From Bathynomus jamesi (taxonomy: Eukaryota > Arthropoda > Malacostraca > Isopoda > Cirolanidae): a stretch of DNA of 64,000 nt. Location: the NCBI GenBank assembly GCA_023014485.1, contig JAJOZX010009095.1:1-64000 (forward strand), given 5' to 3'. The notes beneath the pieces were generated by a model, which searched no databases, was not told where the DNA came from, and saw only the letters and a program-made list of their open reading frames with translations. Made by a program: the position numbers and the translations under genes. Shown here one piece after another: positions 34,222 to 45,273 of the stretch; the first letter of the stretch is position 1, and each line of letters starts with the position of its first letter.

Positions 34222-35594
34222 TTCTTCCTTGGCTCTGCTGTCCCATAAGCAAAGGAAGCAGGATATTTAGTATACCCTCCTTGTGTCCTAGCAGAAAATT
34301 AACCATTTTTAAGTCAACACATATGATCCACTCGTGCTCCTATATTTGTAAGATTTAAAACCTTTCTATATGTTCATACTTTTCTTTTAATTTTGTTGAG
34401 TACCCAATCAGTATCGTGCCGTATAGATTGCCATTATGCAACAAACACACTTAAGACTTCTTTCGAACTGTCTAAAAACAAGCGCCAATCATTTGGCATC
34501 GTAAGAGTCAACCCCCATCTTCTTTAACAAACCAACTATGTCGCAGCAATATACTAAACTATCCTCTGTTCTAAAATATTTAACAAGTTCTTCTTCTCTT
34601 TTTCTGTAAAATGAAATGTATGTGTTTGAAGTAAGCAAGTTTTTCTCTTTAAGTCTTGAAGCTAAATTTCCGCAGCCTTTTTTGGCAAATTTAGATCCCT
34701 TACAAGATCATTCAACTCGGCCTGGTTAAACTTTTGCGGATCGTTTTGACTTTCAAATACGCTGGGGTCAAAATCGGTGTCTGACTCCTCAAAGTGCATA
34801 ACAATATTTTCAGGAACATCTACAACTAATTCTTGAGTTGGCAGACCCTTAAATTTTGGAATGGGGATCTCATTTGAATGTAGCACAGGTCGTATCGCGG
34901 TGTCGAAATTTGGGTACTCGATACAATGTTTATTTTTCTTAGTGAAGCCCGAAGTCTTGACAAAGCAAAGGTAGCAATCGGTCTCGTGGTTAGTAGGCTC
35001 TCGCCACACCTGATATGGAAAAAAAATTGTAAAGCGTTAACAAAAGCGACGAGAGACTTGTTTTTATGAATTTTATCAAAAGTTATCACCCAAACATTTA
35101 ACATTTCTATGTGTTTCAACCTTATGCAATATTTGAGATTCTTATAAACATTTTCTGTAAATTTTTGTTTATGTACCTAAGTTACAATTACATTTAGGTA
35201 AGTTACAGTATACTAGTGATTAATTACGTAGTTTTATGAAATCATAAACTTACCATCGGAACTCCAAAAGGTATTTTTGAATCCGAACCCTTCGTCCAAT
35301 GTCGCAGTCTTTCAATGCATATAGTGCAGGCTTTATGTGGAGCCCACGATTTATCTTGGTCCCCCAGTTTTATGCCAAAATAAGCTAAGTAAGCTCTTTT
35401 TACGAAGTCAGTTATATTTGCTCGTTGATGTGGAAGTGTAAAATTTCCACATATATAACAGAAGGAATCAGGGTTGTTTTTGCATTTGAACTTTCTAGTG
35501 CTTGATGACATATTGCTTGATTGTTCTGCCAATTTGTAAAGGTATTTAAAGCCCTTAATTCATATAAATTTAAGAAAATCTGAAATATAAACAC
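34222..35594 (-). pseudogene. Array copy 4: truncated transposase
   Basis: The last copy. The first 400 bp carry many single-base losses, whereas 34560-35594 is close to consensus. The exon pair around FGVPM and WREPTNHETDCYLC is well preserved. 35595-35794 is 5' non-coding sequence cut short by the internal deletion. Confidence 0.85.
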
Positions 35595-35794
35595 AAAAAT
35601 TAGTTTAAATAGGTACTTATTATGAAATAGGTACTTACAATCTATGAAATTAAACTAGAAACACGGATGAGTAGGTACAATATAAATTACGTATAATTAA
35701 ATCAACTATATTAAATCACGATGACAAAATTACTCACTAAATCATATGCCAATTCAAAATTATGTTAATGCCCAAACTTAATTAACTAACTCAA

Positions 35795-35937
35795 CGTCCT
35801 TCCCTTTTTTATTAAAATTAATTTTTGCGCCGCAGTGCTGGATGCTAATCTAGTATTTGGGCGCTGGTGACCCTGGCATTTAGTTAATTATCTACGTAAA
35901 CTTGTAAAGGTCTATAATAATATAACTGACTCTTACA
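35795..35937 (+). repeat. Gypsy-1 5' LTR, terminal fragment
   Basis: Matches 42975-43114 of the 3' LTR and ends GACTCTTACA. This is the real right end of the 5' LTR. Confidence 0.9.
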
Positions 35938-36402
35938 ATTGGTGACCCTCCTGGAGTGACCAAACACCGTAATTTATGCAAAAAAAATTCTAAAAGTTTT
36001 TTCTCAAATTTTGTCAATATATTCAGTCTGCATCTATAATTTTATTAAATTCACTAGTACTAAGCACTCACCTGTACTGGAAGTGTATTCTATTGCAAAA
36101 TATATTCCTTTTATTTTGCCTTTTTAAAAAATCAGCGTTTTCTAAAGTTTTTTTGTGCAAATTTACTTATATTTTGCAAACAGCCTATACGCAGACTATT
36201 TTTCTGCTAATATTGGGCTACATCATAAAAAATTTTTTTACGTAACTTTTTGTTATTGGCATTCATAACTCCAATTGAGTCTCATACTCAACCAAGCTTA
36301 CCTGAAGCCATTATTTACATTCAACAACATTTGTTGAAATCTTGTCAGTTTTTGACACATTTTTAATTTTTTTTAGTACCTTGTAACAAAATAATAGCCA
36401 CA
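35938..36402 (+). promoter_or_regulatory. Gypsy-1 leader with primer-binding site
   Basis: Directly after the LTR end the sequence reads ATTGGTGACCCTCCTGGAGT; the TGGTGACCC part at 35940 is a plausible tRNA primer-binding site. The rest is AT-rich untranslated leader up to the gag ATG. Confidence 0.6.
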
Positions 36403-37434
36403 ATGACCCACAACAACAACAACCTAGGATCATCCAACGGTGGTACTCCAAATTCACCACCTATAACAGACCTTCTAACAATGTATCAGCCTACCACTCC
36501 ACAATTCACCGCTGAAGAGCCTGGAATCTTTGTGAGTCAACTGCGGGATTATTTCGCGATAAAAGGAATTACGGACCCACGAACCAAGTTCCTTATCACA
36601 AAGAACCTCCTGCCTACACTAGTATACAAAGTAGTGCGGGATGTGACTCTATTGCCTCTGTCTGACCAAGCTTTTGAGAGCCTCCTCAGCGAGTTAGTCA
36701 GCCAATCAGAAGAAGAGCGACTCAATGCTCTACTCAAGGACCAAGTTCTTGGGGATCAAACGCCAACAGCCTTCCTGAGGCATCTGCAAGACCTGGCTGG
36801 ACAGACCAATGAAGACGATAAAAACTCACCCTTAATGCGACGCCGCTTCCTCAATGGTCTCCCCACTGCCCTACGACCAATGCTCCGTTGTATGCCAGAT
36901 GATACAGACCTCCTCACAATGGCCAAAACAGCTGATAAGATGATGATTGAAATCCACCTTGGCCAAATAGATAACCACACCCATCACCCCCAAATCTGTG
37001 CCACGCAGGACGACACTCAGAGTCTGGCCGCACAATGTCTTAAAGTATCCAACGAAATTCTACAAACAATTAAAGATGAATTTAAAGCTCTCCGAATAGA
37101 GCTAGCTAACAACAGGGAACGAGAGAGAAGTGCTTCAAGACGAGGACGACCCTCTGGTCCAAATAGAGCCTCCCAATATGAACCTGGACAACGCCTTGTT
37201 CTACTACAACCACAGCCACCGCAAACAGGTCAGTTGGTTTCTCCTAATTCAAATCTATTAGCCTTACCTCATCCTCAATCCTCAATCCCCACTACTCAGC
37301 CTCATTCTCAACCTATTTCCTTACCTCAGTCTACTGTCCATACCCCCCCTTGCTGGTATCATGAAAAGTTTAAAGATCGTGCAACGCGCTGTCTCACACC
37401 TTGTCCATGGACTCCTAATCCTCCTTTAAACTAA
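36403..37434 (+). CDS. gag: Gypsy-1 gag, intact frame (343 aa)
   Basis: Structural capsid protein of the retrotransposon. The ATG at 36403 follows the leader. N-terminal low-complexity Asn/Ser, then a capsid-like core (TAEEPGIFVSQLRDYFAIKG, later PTAFLRHLQDLAGQ and RRRFLNGLPTALRPML). The C-terminal motif CWYHEKFKDRATRC with following CPW replaces the usual CCHC knuckle and is seen in some invertebrate gypsy lineages. The stop at 37434 separates it from pol, which starts 9 bases later in another phase. Confidence 0.85.
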   Translation: MTHNNNNLGSSNGGTPNSPPITDLLTMYQPTTPQFTAEEPGIFVSQLRDYFAIKGITDPRTKFLITKNLLPTLVYKVVRDVTLLPLSDQAFESLLSELVSQSEEERLNALLKDQVLGDQTPTAFLRHLQDLAGQTNEDDKNSPLMRRRFLNGLPTALRPMLRCMPDDTDLLTMAKTADKMMIEIHLGQIDNHTHHPQICATQDDTQSLAAQCLKVSNEILQTIKDEFKALRIELANNRERERSASRRGRPSGPNRASQYEPGQRLVLLQPQPPQTGQLVSPNSNLLALPHPQSSIPTTQPHSQPISLPQSTVHTPPCWYHEKFKDRATRCLTPCPWTPNPPLN

Positions 37435-37442
37435 CTAGGCTG

Positions 37443-38811
37443 GTGTCACAGGCGTCTGACGCTACAGCCTCTCAAGCCTCTCAACCTATCCTTTCTTCAA
37501 CTAACCCTACCACTACTCCATCTAATTCTACCTCAATTTTAACTAAGTACTACTCTAGCTCAACCAACCCAACCTTTACCACAAATAATCAACAACCTAT
37601 TACTACGCACTCAACTACCTCATTTAACACTGTCAAACCAACACATACGTATGCAAGTAAAGTTAAAGAATTGCAACCTACTTATTCAACCACGACTAAT
37701 TTAATACCTACAGCTAATCCTTCAAATACAACACAAACTCCTTCCCACAGCAATACTAACCTTCCTCCACAAAAATTTAATGATTCACAAACTACTGCAC
37801 CACCTGGTCCAACGTTCACCTTGCATGATCCACTTTCAGGCTATGCATTCCTTATTGACACTGGAGCTCAATACAGTGTTATTCCTGCAACAGCCGCAGA
37901 CCGTGCAAACGGACCTTCTCCTTTCATTTTACGTGCAGCTAATTCTTCATCTATTCACACTTATGGACGTCGTTCTATTTCAGTTTCTCTTGGACTTAGA
38001 CGTGTTTTCCGCTGGATATTTCTTGTCGCGGATGTATATACCCCAATGTTAGGCTCTGATTTTCTTTCTGCTAATGATTTATTAGTTGATGTTCGTTGAG
38101 CACAATTAATTGATAATGCCACACATCTTTCAGTAATTGGTTCTCCTACCGCGCACCCCTCTTCATTATTGGCAAGTTCTCTGCCACAGTGCTCACCTGC
38201 TATAGAGCAGCTCCTAAATGAATTTTCTTCCCTTACTCAACCCTGTTCTAAGGATACCCCTATTAAACACTGTTGTCCACCGTATTGATACGGTAGGCTC
38301 ACCTGTTTTCACCCGCCCACGTCGCTTAGCTCCAGATCGTCTTGCAATTGTGAGACGAGAGTTTGAACACATGCTCGAACTCGGTATTATACGGCCTTCA
38401 AGTAGCCCGTATGCCTCTGCTTTACACATGGTCCCAAAACCTACACCTGGAGACTGGCGTCCATGTGGAGATTATCGTGCTTTGAATGACAACACGATTC
38501 CAGATCGCTATCCCCTTCCTCACTTACACGATTTTACTTCTGCTCTCCATGGCACCACAGTATTTTCACGCCTTGACTTGGTGCTAGCCTTTCATCAAAT
38601 TCCTGTACACCCTGAAGACATACATAAAACTGCTATAACAACCCCTTTTGGGTTATTTGAAATGACAAAAATGCCATACGGATTGCGTAATGCGGCCCAA
38701 ACTTTTCAACGCTTCATATGTCGATGACATTCTCATCGCAAGTTCTTCTCCCTCAGAACATATTCAACATTTACGCTTAGTTTTTTCTCGGTTGGCAGCA
38801 TATGGTGTATT
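37443..38811 (+). pseudogene. pol: Gypsy-1 pol: protease and first half of reverse transcriptase
   Basis: Protease active site FLIDTGAQYSVIPA at about 37850. A premature TGA lies at 38097, a frameshift near 38275, then reverse transcriptase from [20 protein letters not shown] through [19 protein letters not shown] to [16 protein letters not shown] short deletion with frame change follows before the catalytic YVDDILIAS at about 38717. Interrupted at 38811 by a MITE. Confidence 0.85.
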
Positions 38812-39203
38812 CAGGGCCGGATTAAGACCTTTAGAGGCCCTAAGCACTTAAAAGATTTTGGTGCCCCATATATATGTAATTTAATCTATATGTATTTTTA
38901 ATATGGCGCTCAAAGATTTGATATAAACAAAATAATAACGCAAAGCGTAAAGTGTGTGATTACAACGAAATATATTTATTCTCTCAAAAGGGTTGTTCAC
39001 TACAAATTCAAACAATGAAAAAAAATAAATACTATATATGAATATATATAATTCAGTTTTCAACAGCTTATAGGCTATAAGCCGCGATTATAATAGTATA
39101 ATAAATCCATGGGAAATCCGACAATGGAAAATTTCTGTGGTGCCCCCCTTCCCTTGATGCCCTAAGCACGGGCTTATTTTGCTTAATGGTTAATCCGGCC
39201 CTG
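38812..39203. mobile_element. hAT-1-derived MITE, 392 bp, duplication GGTGTATT
   Basis: 8-bp duplication at 38804-38811 and 39204-39211. Left end CAGGGCCGGATTAAGACC, right end reverse-complemented CAGGGCCGGATTAACC. The left 70 bp match the right end of hAT-1 (3940-4009) and much of the rest matches hAT-1 bases about 40-255, both inverted. It is therefore a deletion derivative of that family. Confidence 0.93.
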
Positions 39204-39211
39204 GGTGTATT

Positions 39212-40256
39212 GCTAAACCCTGAAAAATGTGTCTTTGCTGTAGATGAACTCACCTTCTTAGGACACAAGGTTACTTCGAAGGGCATCTCTCCTCTCGAAA
39301 ATAAAGTATCTGTGATAAGGTCTTTCCCACAACCGCAAACTCAAAAGCAACTTCGCCGCTTCTTAGGGATGGTAAACTTCTACCATCGCTTCATTCCTCA
39401 GTGTGCAAACATTCTTGCACCCATAACCTCTCTTCTTCGCCAATCAAAAAGGGGCAGATCCATTGTAGTTTTGTGGAACCCCGAAGCTACCAATGCTTTT
39501 TCACAAGCAAAAGAGGCTATAGCACAAGCTACATGCCTTGTTCACCCTCAACCAGACGCTCCTCTGAACTTAGCCACTGATGCCTCTGACGTTGCCGTGT
39601 CAGGAGTGCTCCAGCAGCTTGTTTCAGGCGTTTGGGAACCTCTCGCATTCTTTTCACGCAAGCTCTCACCTTCACAAATGAGGTACAGCACTTTCGGTCG
39701 AGAGTTGCTGGCGATATACCTCTCCATCCGTCATTTCAGGTCATTCCTGGAAGGACGTGACTTTAGCATTTTTACGGATCATCGTCCGTTAATATTTGCT
39801 CTCCATTCTCAATCAGACTCTCATGCTCCTACTGAGAGAAGATACCTTGATTTTATTCTTCAATTTACTTCAGACATTCGACACATTTCAGGTTCTTTGA
39901 ATGTTGTGCCGGATGCGCTGTCTCGCATCTCAGCAATTTCTGACCCTGGACACTCTCATATCAACCTTTCAGAGATGGCTAAGGCTCAGTCCACGGATAC
40001 AGACCTCCAAGCTCTTATTAATTCACCCACTTCGTTGCAAGTCCGCTCTTTACCAGTTGAACCCAAGTCAGACTTACAAATTTTGTGTGACGTCTCGACT
40101 GAGCATATTCGACCGTTGGTCCCACAAGGGCTGCGAAGAGCTGTTTTTGCTAAACTCCATTCCCTTTCTCAATTGGGAATTAAGGCCACCCAAAAATTAA
40201 TTGCAGCTAGGTTTGTATGGCCAAGTATGAACAAAGATATCCGCAATTGGACTTGA
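39212..40256 (+). pseudogene. pol: Gypsy-1 pol: RT end, RNase H, integrase zinc region
   Basis: Continues the reverse transcriptase after the MITE (LNPEKCVFAVDELTFLGHKV, then LRRFLGMVNFYHRFIP), then RNase H (LATDASDVAVSGVLQQL; FTDHRPLIFAL; RHISGSLNVVPDALSR). It ends with the integrase linker (LIAARFVWPSMNKDIRNWT) at a TGA at 40254-40256. The zinc-finger cysteines (SCLQCQRAK) lie just beyond that stop. Confidence 0.85.
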
Positions 40257-41515
40257 TCTTGCCTTCAATGTCAGCGTGCCAAAGTTCACCGACACACAAA
40301 GTCAGAAATTGGTACCTTTCCTTTGCCGAAGGCTCGTTTTGAGGCCATACATCTAGACATAGTCGGCCCCCTCTATTCTTCTCGAGGGTATACCTATCTT
40401 CTCACTGTCATTGATAGGTTCACAAGATGGCCAGAAGCTGTTCCTTTGACTTCTTGTACTGCTTCTGCAGTAGCTCATGCCTTTGTTTCATGTTGGGTTT
40501 CCCGTTTTGGAATACCTGCAACCATTTGCACAGACACAGGTGCCCAGTTTGAATCGGCCTTATGGAAGGAACTCATGCTCCTTCTTGGGACTGAGCGCAT
40601 CAGAACAACAAGCTATCACCCGCAATCCAATGGGGTGGTAGAACGCTTCCATCGTCAACTTAAAAGTTCCTTGCGAGCCACTGATCCATCTACTACATGG
40701 GTGGACAGGCTACCCCTAATCCTACTCGGAATTCGTACTGCTCTGAAGACTGATCTTGCATGCTCTGCAGCAGAATTAGTTTACGGTACCACACTCCGGT
40801 TACCCGGAGAATTTTTCACACCTACACCCATTAACCCCACATGTGATCCTGCTTCGTATGTCAAGACATTACGCTCTGTTATGAAGCAAATTCGTCCCAC
40901 AGCACCTAGAACTTCCACTTCACAAACTACCTTCGTTTCCCCTGATTTACAAACTTGCACACATGTTTTCTTGAGACATGATGCTCACCGCTACCCTCTT
41001 CACTGTCCCTATGATGGTCCCTTCCTTGTGCTAGACCGTAGACCCAAAACTTTCATCATTGACAAGGTGGGCAAGCGTGAAACCGTTTCTGTGGACCGCT
41101 TGAAACCAGCATACCTTGATTTTTCTCCAACAAAAGATCCTATCCTCCCTCAATCTTCTGTACCTCCACCTCAAATACAGGTACAGCAACCTATCCCTCC
41201 TCAATCTTCTGTACCTTCATCTCATATACAGGTACAGCAATCTACCCTTCCTAAATCCTATGTACCACCACCTCATCCGAGGGTACAACAATCTATCATC
41301 CCTCTTCCAATTCTCCTTCATTATCGCAACCAACTGTCTTTGAACCAGCCAGTGGCCCCATTGCACAGGCACCAAGAATCCCCTTCCCCCAATGTCCCTA
41401 CTGCACCTGTAGCACCATTCATGCCTTCAGAACCAGTGCTGTAGGATATTGCCGTCCAAAAGCAAACAATGACTCGTTCTGGAAGAGTCATTCGTAAGCC
41501 AGTGCGCTTTGACAT
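40257..41515 (+). pseudogene. pol: Gypsy-1 pol: integrase core and C-terminus
   Basis: Integrase frame open from after the stop to about 41444. Catalytic residues D, D, E in FEAIHLDIVGPLYSSRG, ICTDTGAQFESALW and HPQSNGVVERFHRQLKSSLR. Then the C-terminal DNA-binding part (THVFLRHDAHRYPLHCPYDG, VDRLKPAYL) and a Pro/Gln-rich tail with imperfect 54-base repeats around 41130-41300 (QSSVPPPQIQVQQ). The remainder to 41515 continues in another frame. Confidence 0.83.
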
Positions 41516-41579
41516 TTAGGTGTTTTTTTTTTATTTTTTTTTTTTACCCCTGACAACCATGTTTTTGGGGGGCAGTACT

Positions 41580-43114
41580 TGTAGTGCCTTGCACCACAAG
41601 ATTATTCTTTATTAGTGAAAACTGCCACAAATTGGCATGAGTGAAATATTTAAATCTAAATAAATAAATAAATACAAGTTAAACATGTCCAGTGATCAAA
41701 TTTAATTCTTAAGCATTCAGTGTGGTGTGACTAGACATGAATTGGCTTTTAAGGATTATTTTGGCTTGTTGGTAAAATTGTATAGTAAAAACAAGCTTAT
41801 GTACAACAACACAAAGGACGCCGCGTTTACACATTTTATTATTTGAAAACACGGCGCCAGCAAGCAAAGGTTCTTCGTGGTAAGTTCCTATTTATAATGT
41901 TTATATTCTTTACTATTGCATATCTGTATGCAATACCGCATACTGCAGAGATTAACAAGCCTTATAGTGTTTGTGATTAGTACTGTAAGATTCATACTAT
42001 AAATAATATTGTACAATTCATACAATAAATTACCTTAGGCTAAGTTAGGTCTATCTAGGCAAAAGCCAAATTGTAACTCTAGCCTAGCTGAGGCCTACCG
42101 TAGCCTTTGTTTTAGATTAACCTCAGCTCTATTATATTGAAGAGGCATAGGCCTGCCTATTAATTTTCTTAGTATATTTTACTTTATAATATAAGCCTAT
42201 TATGTTTCATGTATTTTCTTAGCAGGTGGCCTACAAAAGCCAAATTGTAACTCTAGCCTAGCTGAGGCCTACCGTAGCCTTTGTTTTAGATTAACCTCAG
42301 CTCTATTATATTGAAGAGGCATAGGCCTGCCTATTAATTTTCTTAGTATATTTTACTTTATAATATAAGCCTATTATGTTTCATGTATTTTCTTAGCAGG
42401 TGGCCTACATACTTCCTTAGTTTTCCTGTTCAACTTAACACAATCCCATAATGAGGTTTAACTGTAATTCACCATCCACAGGTTACTGGGCCTATATAGC
42501 ATATGTATATTAATTATTAATTTTTGCCATTTTTATTATTCTTTTTCTCTGAAATATCACTTACAGTATTCTTGTCTGTCTCTTTGCAGACAAGGTTGTC
42601 ATTGTGGCTATTATTATTAGTGTTATTATTAGTGTTATTATTAGTTTACTATTATTAGTGTTATTATTAGTGTTACATTATTTATATATTAATATTATTT
42701 CTATATTATTTGCACAATATTATTCGTATATTAATATTAATTCTATTAGTTGTTTAACATTATTTGTATATTAATATTAGTTCCATTAGTTGTTTATCAG
42801 TATTAGTTGCAGACTGTTATATATTAGCTAAACGGTGCCACTATTTAATTCTCCATTATATGTCAAAGTTGTTACGGGTAAAAATCCCCTTTGCATTTAT
42901 AAATAATTGTTGCATATAATTTATTAATCGTTGTCAATAAAATACAAAATTCATATTGATGATTTTATAATCAGTCCTTCCCTTTTTTATTAAAATTAAT
43001 TTTTGCGCCGCAGTGTGGATGCCAATCTAGTATTTGGGCGCTGGTGACCTTGGCATTTAGTTAATTATCTACGTAAACTTGTAAAGGTCTATAATAATAT
43101 AACAGACTCTTACA
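41580..43114 (+). repeat. Gypsy-1 3' LTR (~1535 bp)
   Basis: Follows a G-rich tract (gttttggggggcagtact) that could be the polypurine tract. Starts TGTAGTGCC and ends CTTACA. Longer than the remaining 5' LTR because it keeps the first 510 bp and has an internal 174-bp tandem duplication (42061-42408). It provides the uninterrupted reference for the CACTG transposon insertion site. Confidence 0.8.
42061..42408 (+). repeat. 174-bp tandem duplication in the 3' LTR
   Basis: Units 42061-42234 and 42235-42408, both starting AAAAGCCAAATTGTAACTC and ending GGTGGCCTAC; nearly identical. Single copy in the surviving 5' LTR. Confidence 0.93.
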
Positions 43115-44850
43115 AGCTTCTCATGAAAGACTTTGAGGAGGACGAAGAGCCAAACTTGGAAGAAGCTGCAAAAGCCTCTGGCAATGCTGAGGCTACTGAA
43201 GCTCCTATGGACGTTCCCGCTGAAGTACCTGCCGAAACTCCAACTTCTGCTATACGAAACTACATGAAGATCCAAGGGACAGCTTCAGCAGCTTTGAGGT
43301 ACAGGGTGGCAAATGTTCCGGCAGCTGCAGTTGCCACTGGCTTCCTGAACGACCTCATCAAGGCCGGTCATCCTTCCAAAGACAAGACTTACTTGGCCAT
43401 AGATGGCATGAAAGTCTGGAGGGCCAAGGAGGAAGTAATGGCCTCATCAGTTGAAGCTCTCACGCAGAGGTCAGAGGAGGAGAAGATCTCTGGGATATTC
43501 TTTGATGGCAAGCAGGATAGGAACACAAAGGTGTTGAAATATGACGAAGTGACAGGGAGATTTCATCCTGGCAAAGTGATCGAGGAGCATTACACTATCA
43601 CGTGGGAGCCCCAAGGAAGTACCTCTTCCATTTCACTCCCGAGGAACCTGAGGAAGGAAAAAAGCCTGCTCATAAGATCGCTCAGGGCCTGCATGAGTGG
43701 CTTCTGGATCACGGAGCTGACGAGAGCCTTGTAATGATTGGAGGAGACTCTACCAACACCAACACGGGGTGGTCTGGAGGCGCCATAGCCCTATTGGAGA
43801 AGATGCTGGGTCGCAAGTGCCACTGGATGATCTGCCAGCTTCATGTGAACGAGCTCCCCCTGAGGCACTTAATCATCAAGCTGGACGGCCCTGTAACTCC
43901 CCGGTCAGGCTTCAGTGGGCCTATTGGAAAATTTCTTCAGAAAGTGAATGAACTTGAGGTCAACTTCAACTTCAAACCAGTGGAAGGAACTGAAGATATC
44001 ATAGAGCTGCCAGTAGAGATAGTCAAATCTCTCTCCACAGACCAGCACAACTGCTATCTTCTGATCAAAGCCATCAAGTCTGGAAGTCTCAGTCCACAGT
44101 TGGCTGGTCTCAAGTGCGGACTCTGAACCAATCCAGGTGGCTCACTACTGCACAGGCCATCTTGCTGTTGTGGATGAGGGAGCACGGACTGAAGGGGGAG
44201 GTGTTGTGGAGGCTCGAGGTCCTCGTGAAGTTCTGCCTTAACTTCTACTTCAAAATGTACTACGACATCAAAGTGAAGCACCACCTCAAATTTGGTCCTG
44301 CACACGTTTTTTCAAGCCTGAGGCTGCTGAGGAACCAGACTACCGAGGTCAGGAACATCATCTCTACTGCAGTGATAAGAGGAGTTTACCACGCACATCC
44401 TGATACATCCTGGCTTCATTCCTGTGCAATGAGGATGAGCATCAGAGAGCATTTGCTGTGAGCCAGATAGAGAAGATCAGAGAAGGAAGAGACTTTGGTG
44501 ATACGACAGTGAGGCCCCATAAAAATCCCAAAGTCAATCTGCAAGCCACTTCATCTGAGGATCTCATCGACTGGGAATCAGAGAATATTTACGAGCCTAT
44601 TTTCACCTGCAAGATGACCTTGACTGAGTTTGAGGATCTCAGGAAAACTCCACTCAAAGTGGACGCTTTCTCTGTTCATACTCAGTCCTGCGAGAGAGCT
44701 GTACAGGAAGTCTCAACTGCTTCCCAAGCTGTGTACAGTCACGAGAGGAGAGATGGGTGGGTGAGAGCCAGGATAGACCATCGAGAAATGCTCCCAGTGT
44801 TCAGATCGAAGCAGGACATACTTAAGAGCTTTTCAGGTTCGAGTGGCTGA
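43115..44850 (+). pseudogene. Element E transposase-like protein, main body
   Basis: Coding resumes directly after the gypsy-1 3' LTR (KLLMKDFEEDEEP). Conserved-looking blocks: SAIRNYMKIQGTASAALRYR, IFFDGKQDRN, MIGGDSTNTNTGWSGG, MICQLHVNELPLRHLI, NQSRWLTTAQAILLLWM and, at the end, HTQSCERAVQEVSTAS and RDGWVRARIDHREMLP. The frame shifts near 43605, 44105 and 44455. Acidic residues in DGKQD and GGDST could be catalytic. No standard transposase family could be assigned with confidence. Confidence 0.65.
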
Positions 44851-45273
44851 TGAAGAGGCTGAAGCCATCGTTAATGCTCATAAGAGCTGAAAGTCCTCAT
44901 AAGATCATAATATAAGATCTTATGAGGCCACGCTTTTCAGGGATCCAGGAAGAACAGGCGTGTAAACCTACACGTGGAGGTTCTTAAGTTTTACGTGAAA
45001 TCTAAACATTTTTTCAGCACCCAGAGGTGTTGAAACACACAAGAAAGCAAGGATGAGGTCAGAAAAGCAGCTTTTAGACTAAATCATATGCAGAACAGCG
45101 TTAAGCAGCCTTCAAATCAGAAAATCGCGATTTTGACCATGAAAATTAGATTTTTCGGAAAAGTTGCAAATAATAAACCCATCTTAGAATTACTTTTTAC
45201 ATAGGAATACATATTAGCCACTTTGTTTTTCCAAAATTTTAACCCTGAACCCAGAGTATGATATGCCCTACAG
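44851..45273 (+). other. Element E 3' non-coding end and right inverted terminus
   Basis: Non-coding, ending in the inverted terminus of element E. About 45120-45265 matches 23873-24030 in reverse complement. Confidence 0.7.

Larger units (their letters stand above)
27023..35858. repeat. Tandem array, ~2.4-kb unit, 3.7 copies
   Basis: Units start at 27023, 29434, 31835 and 34222 with ttcttccttggctctgctgt (or near it) and end with tgctaatctagtattt. Each unit contains the right two thirds of the CACTG transposon plus 355 bp of gypsy-1 LTR, so the duplication crosses the transposon/LTR junction. The last unit has an internal deletion of about 770 bp (junction near 35794), then continues into the true LTR end. 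Copies differ mostly by single-base indels. Confidence 0.93.
25654..43114 (+). mobile_element. Gypsy-1: Ty3/gypsy retrotransposon inserted in element E
   Basis: Plus strand. Damaged 5' LTR (25654-35937, itself split and amplified), primer-binding site about 35940, gag 36403-37434, protease/RT/RNase H/integrase 37443-41515, 3' LTR 41580-43114. The order RT-RNase H-integrase places it in Ty3/gypsy. No envelope ORF was seen. Pol is broken by stops, a deletion and a MITE. Confidence 0.85.
23873..45273 (+). mobile_element. Element E: TIR transposon split by gypsy-1
   Basis: Inserted in the BEL LTR with TGCACCA on both sides (23866-23872 and 45274-45280); the uninterrupted LTR at 14370-14390 shows this sequence once. 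Inverted ends: left ATTTAGGGCATATCATAC, right (reverse complement) CTGTAGGGCATATCATAC, with weaker inverted similarity for about 150 bp. Net length without gypsy-1 is roughly 3.9 kb. It encodes one transposase-like protein in two surviving blocks. The 7-8 bp duplication and an SRWLTTA motif hint at a hAT relative, but the superfamily is not settled. Confidence 0.75.

Noticed and set aside
37443..37850. Ser/Thr/Asn-rich start of gypsy-1 pol as a mucin-like host gene
   Set aside because: It is continuous with the retroviral-type protease active site and lies between gag and RT.
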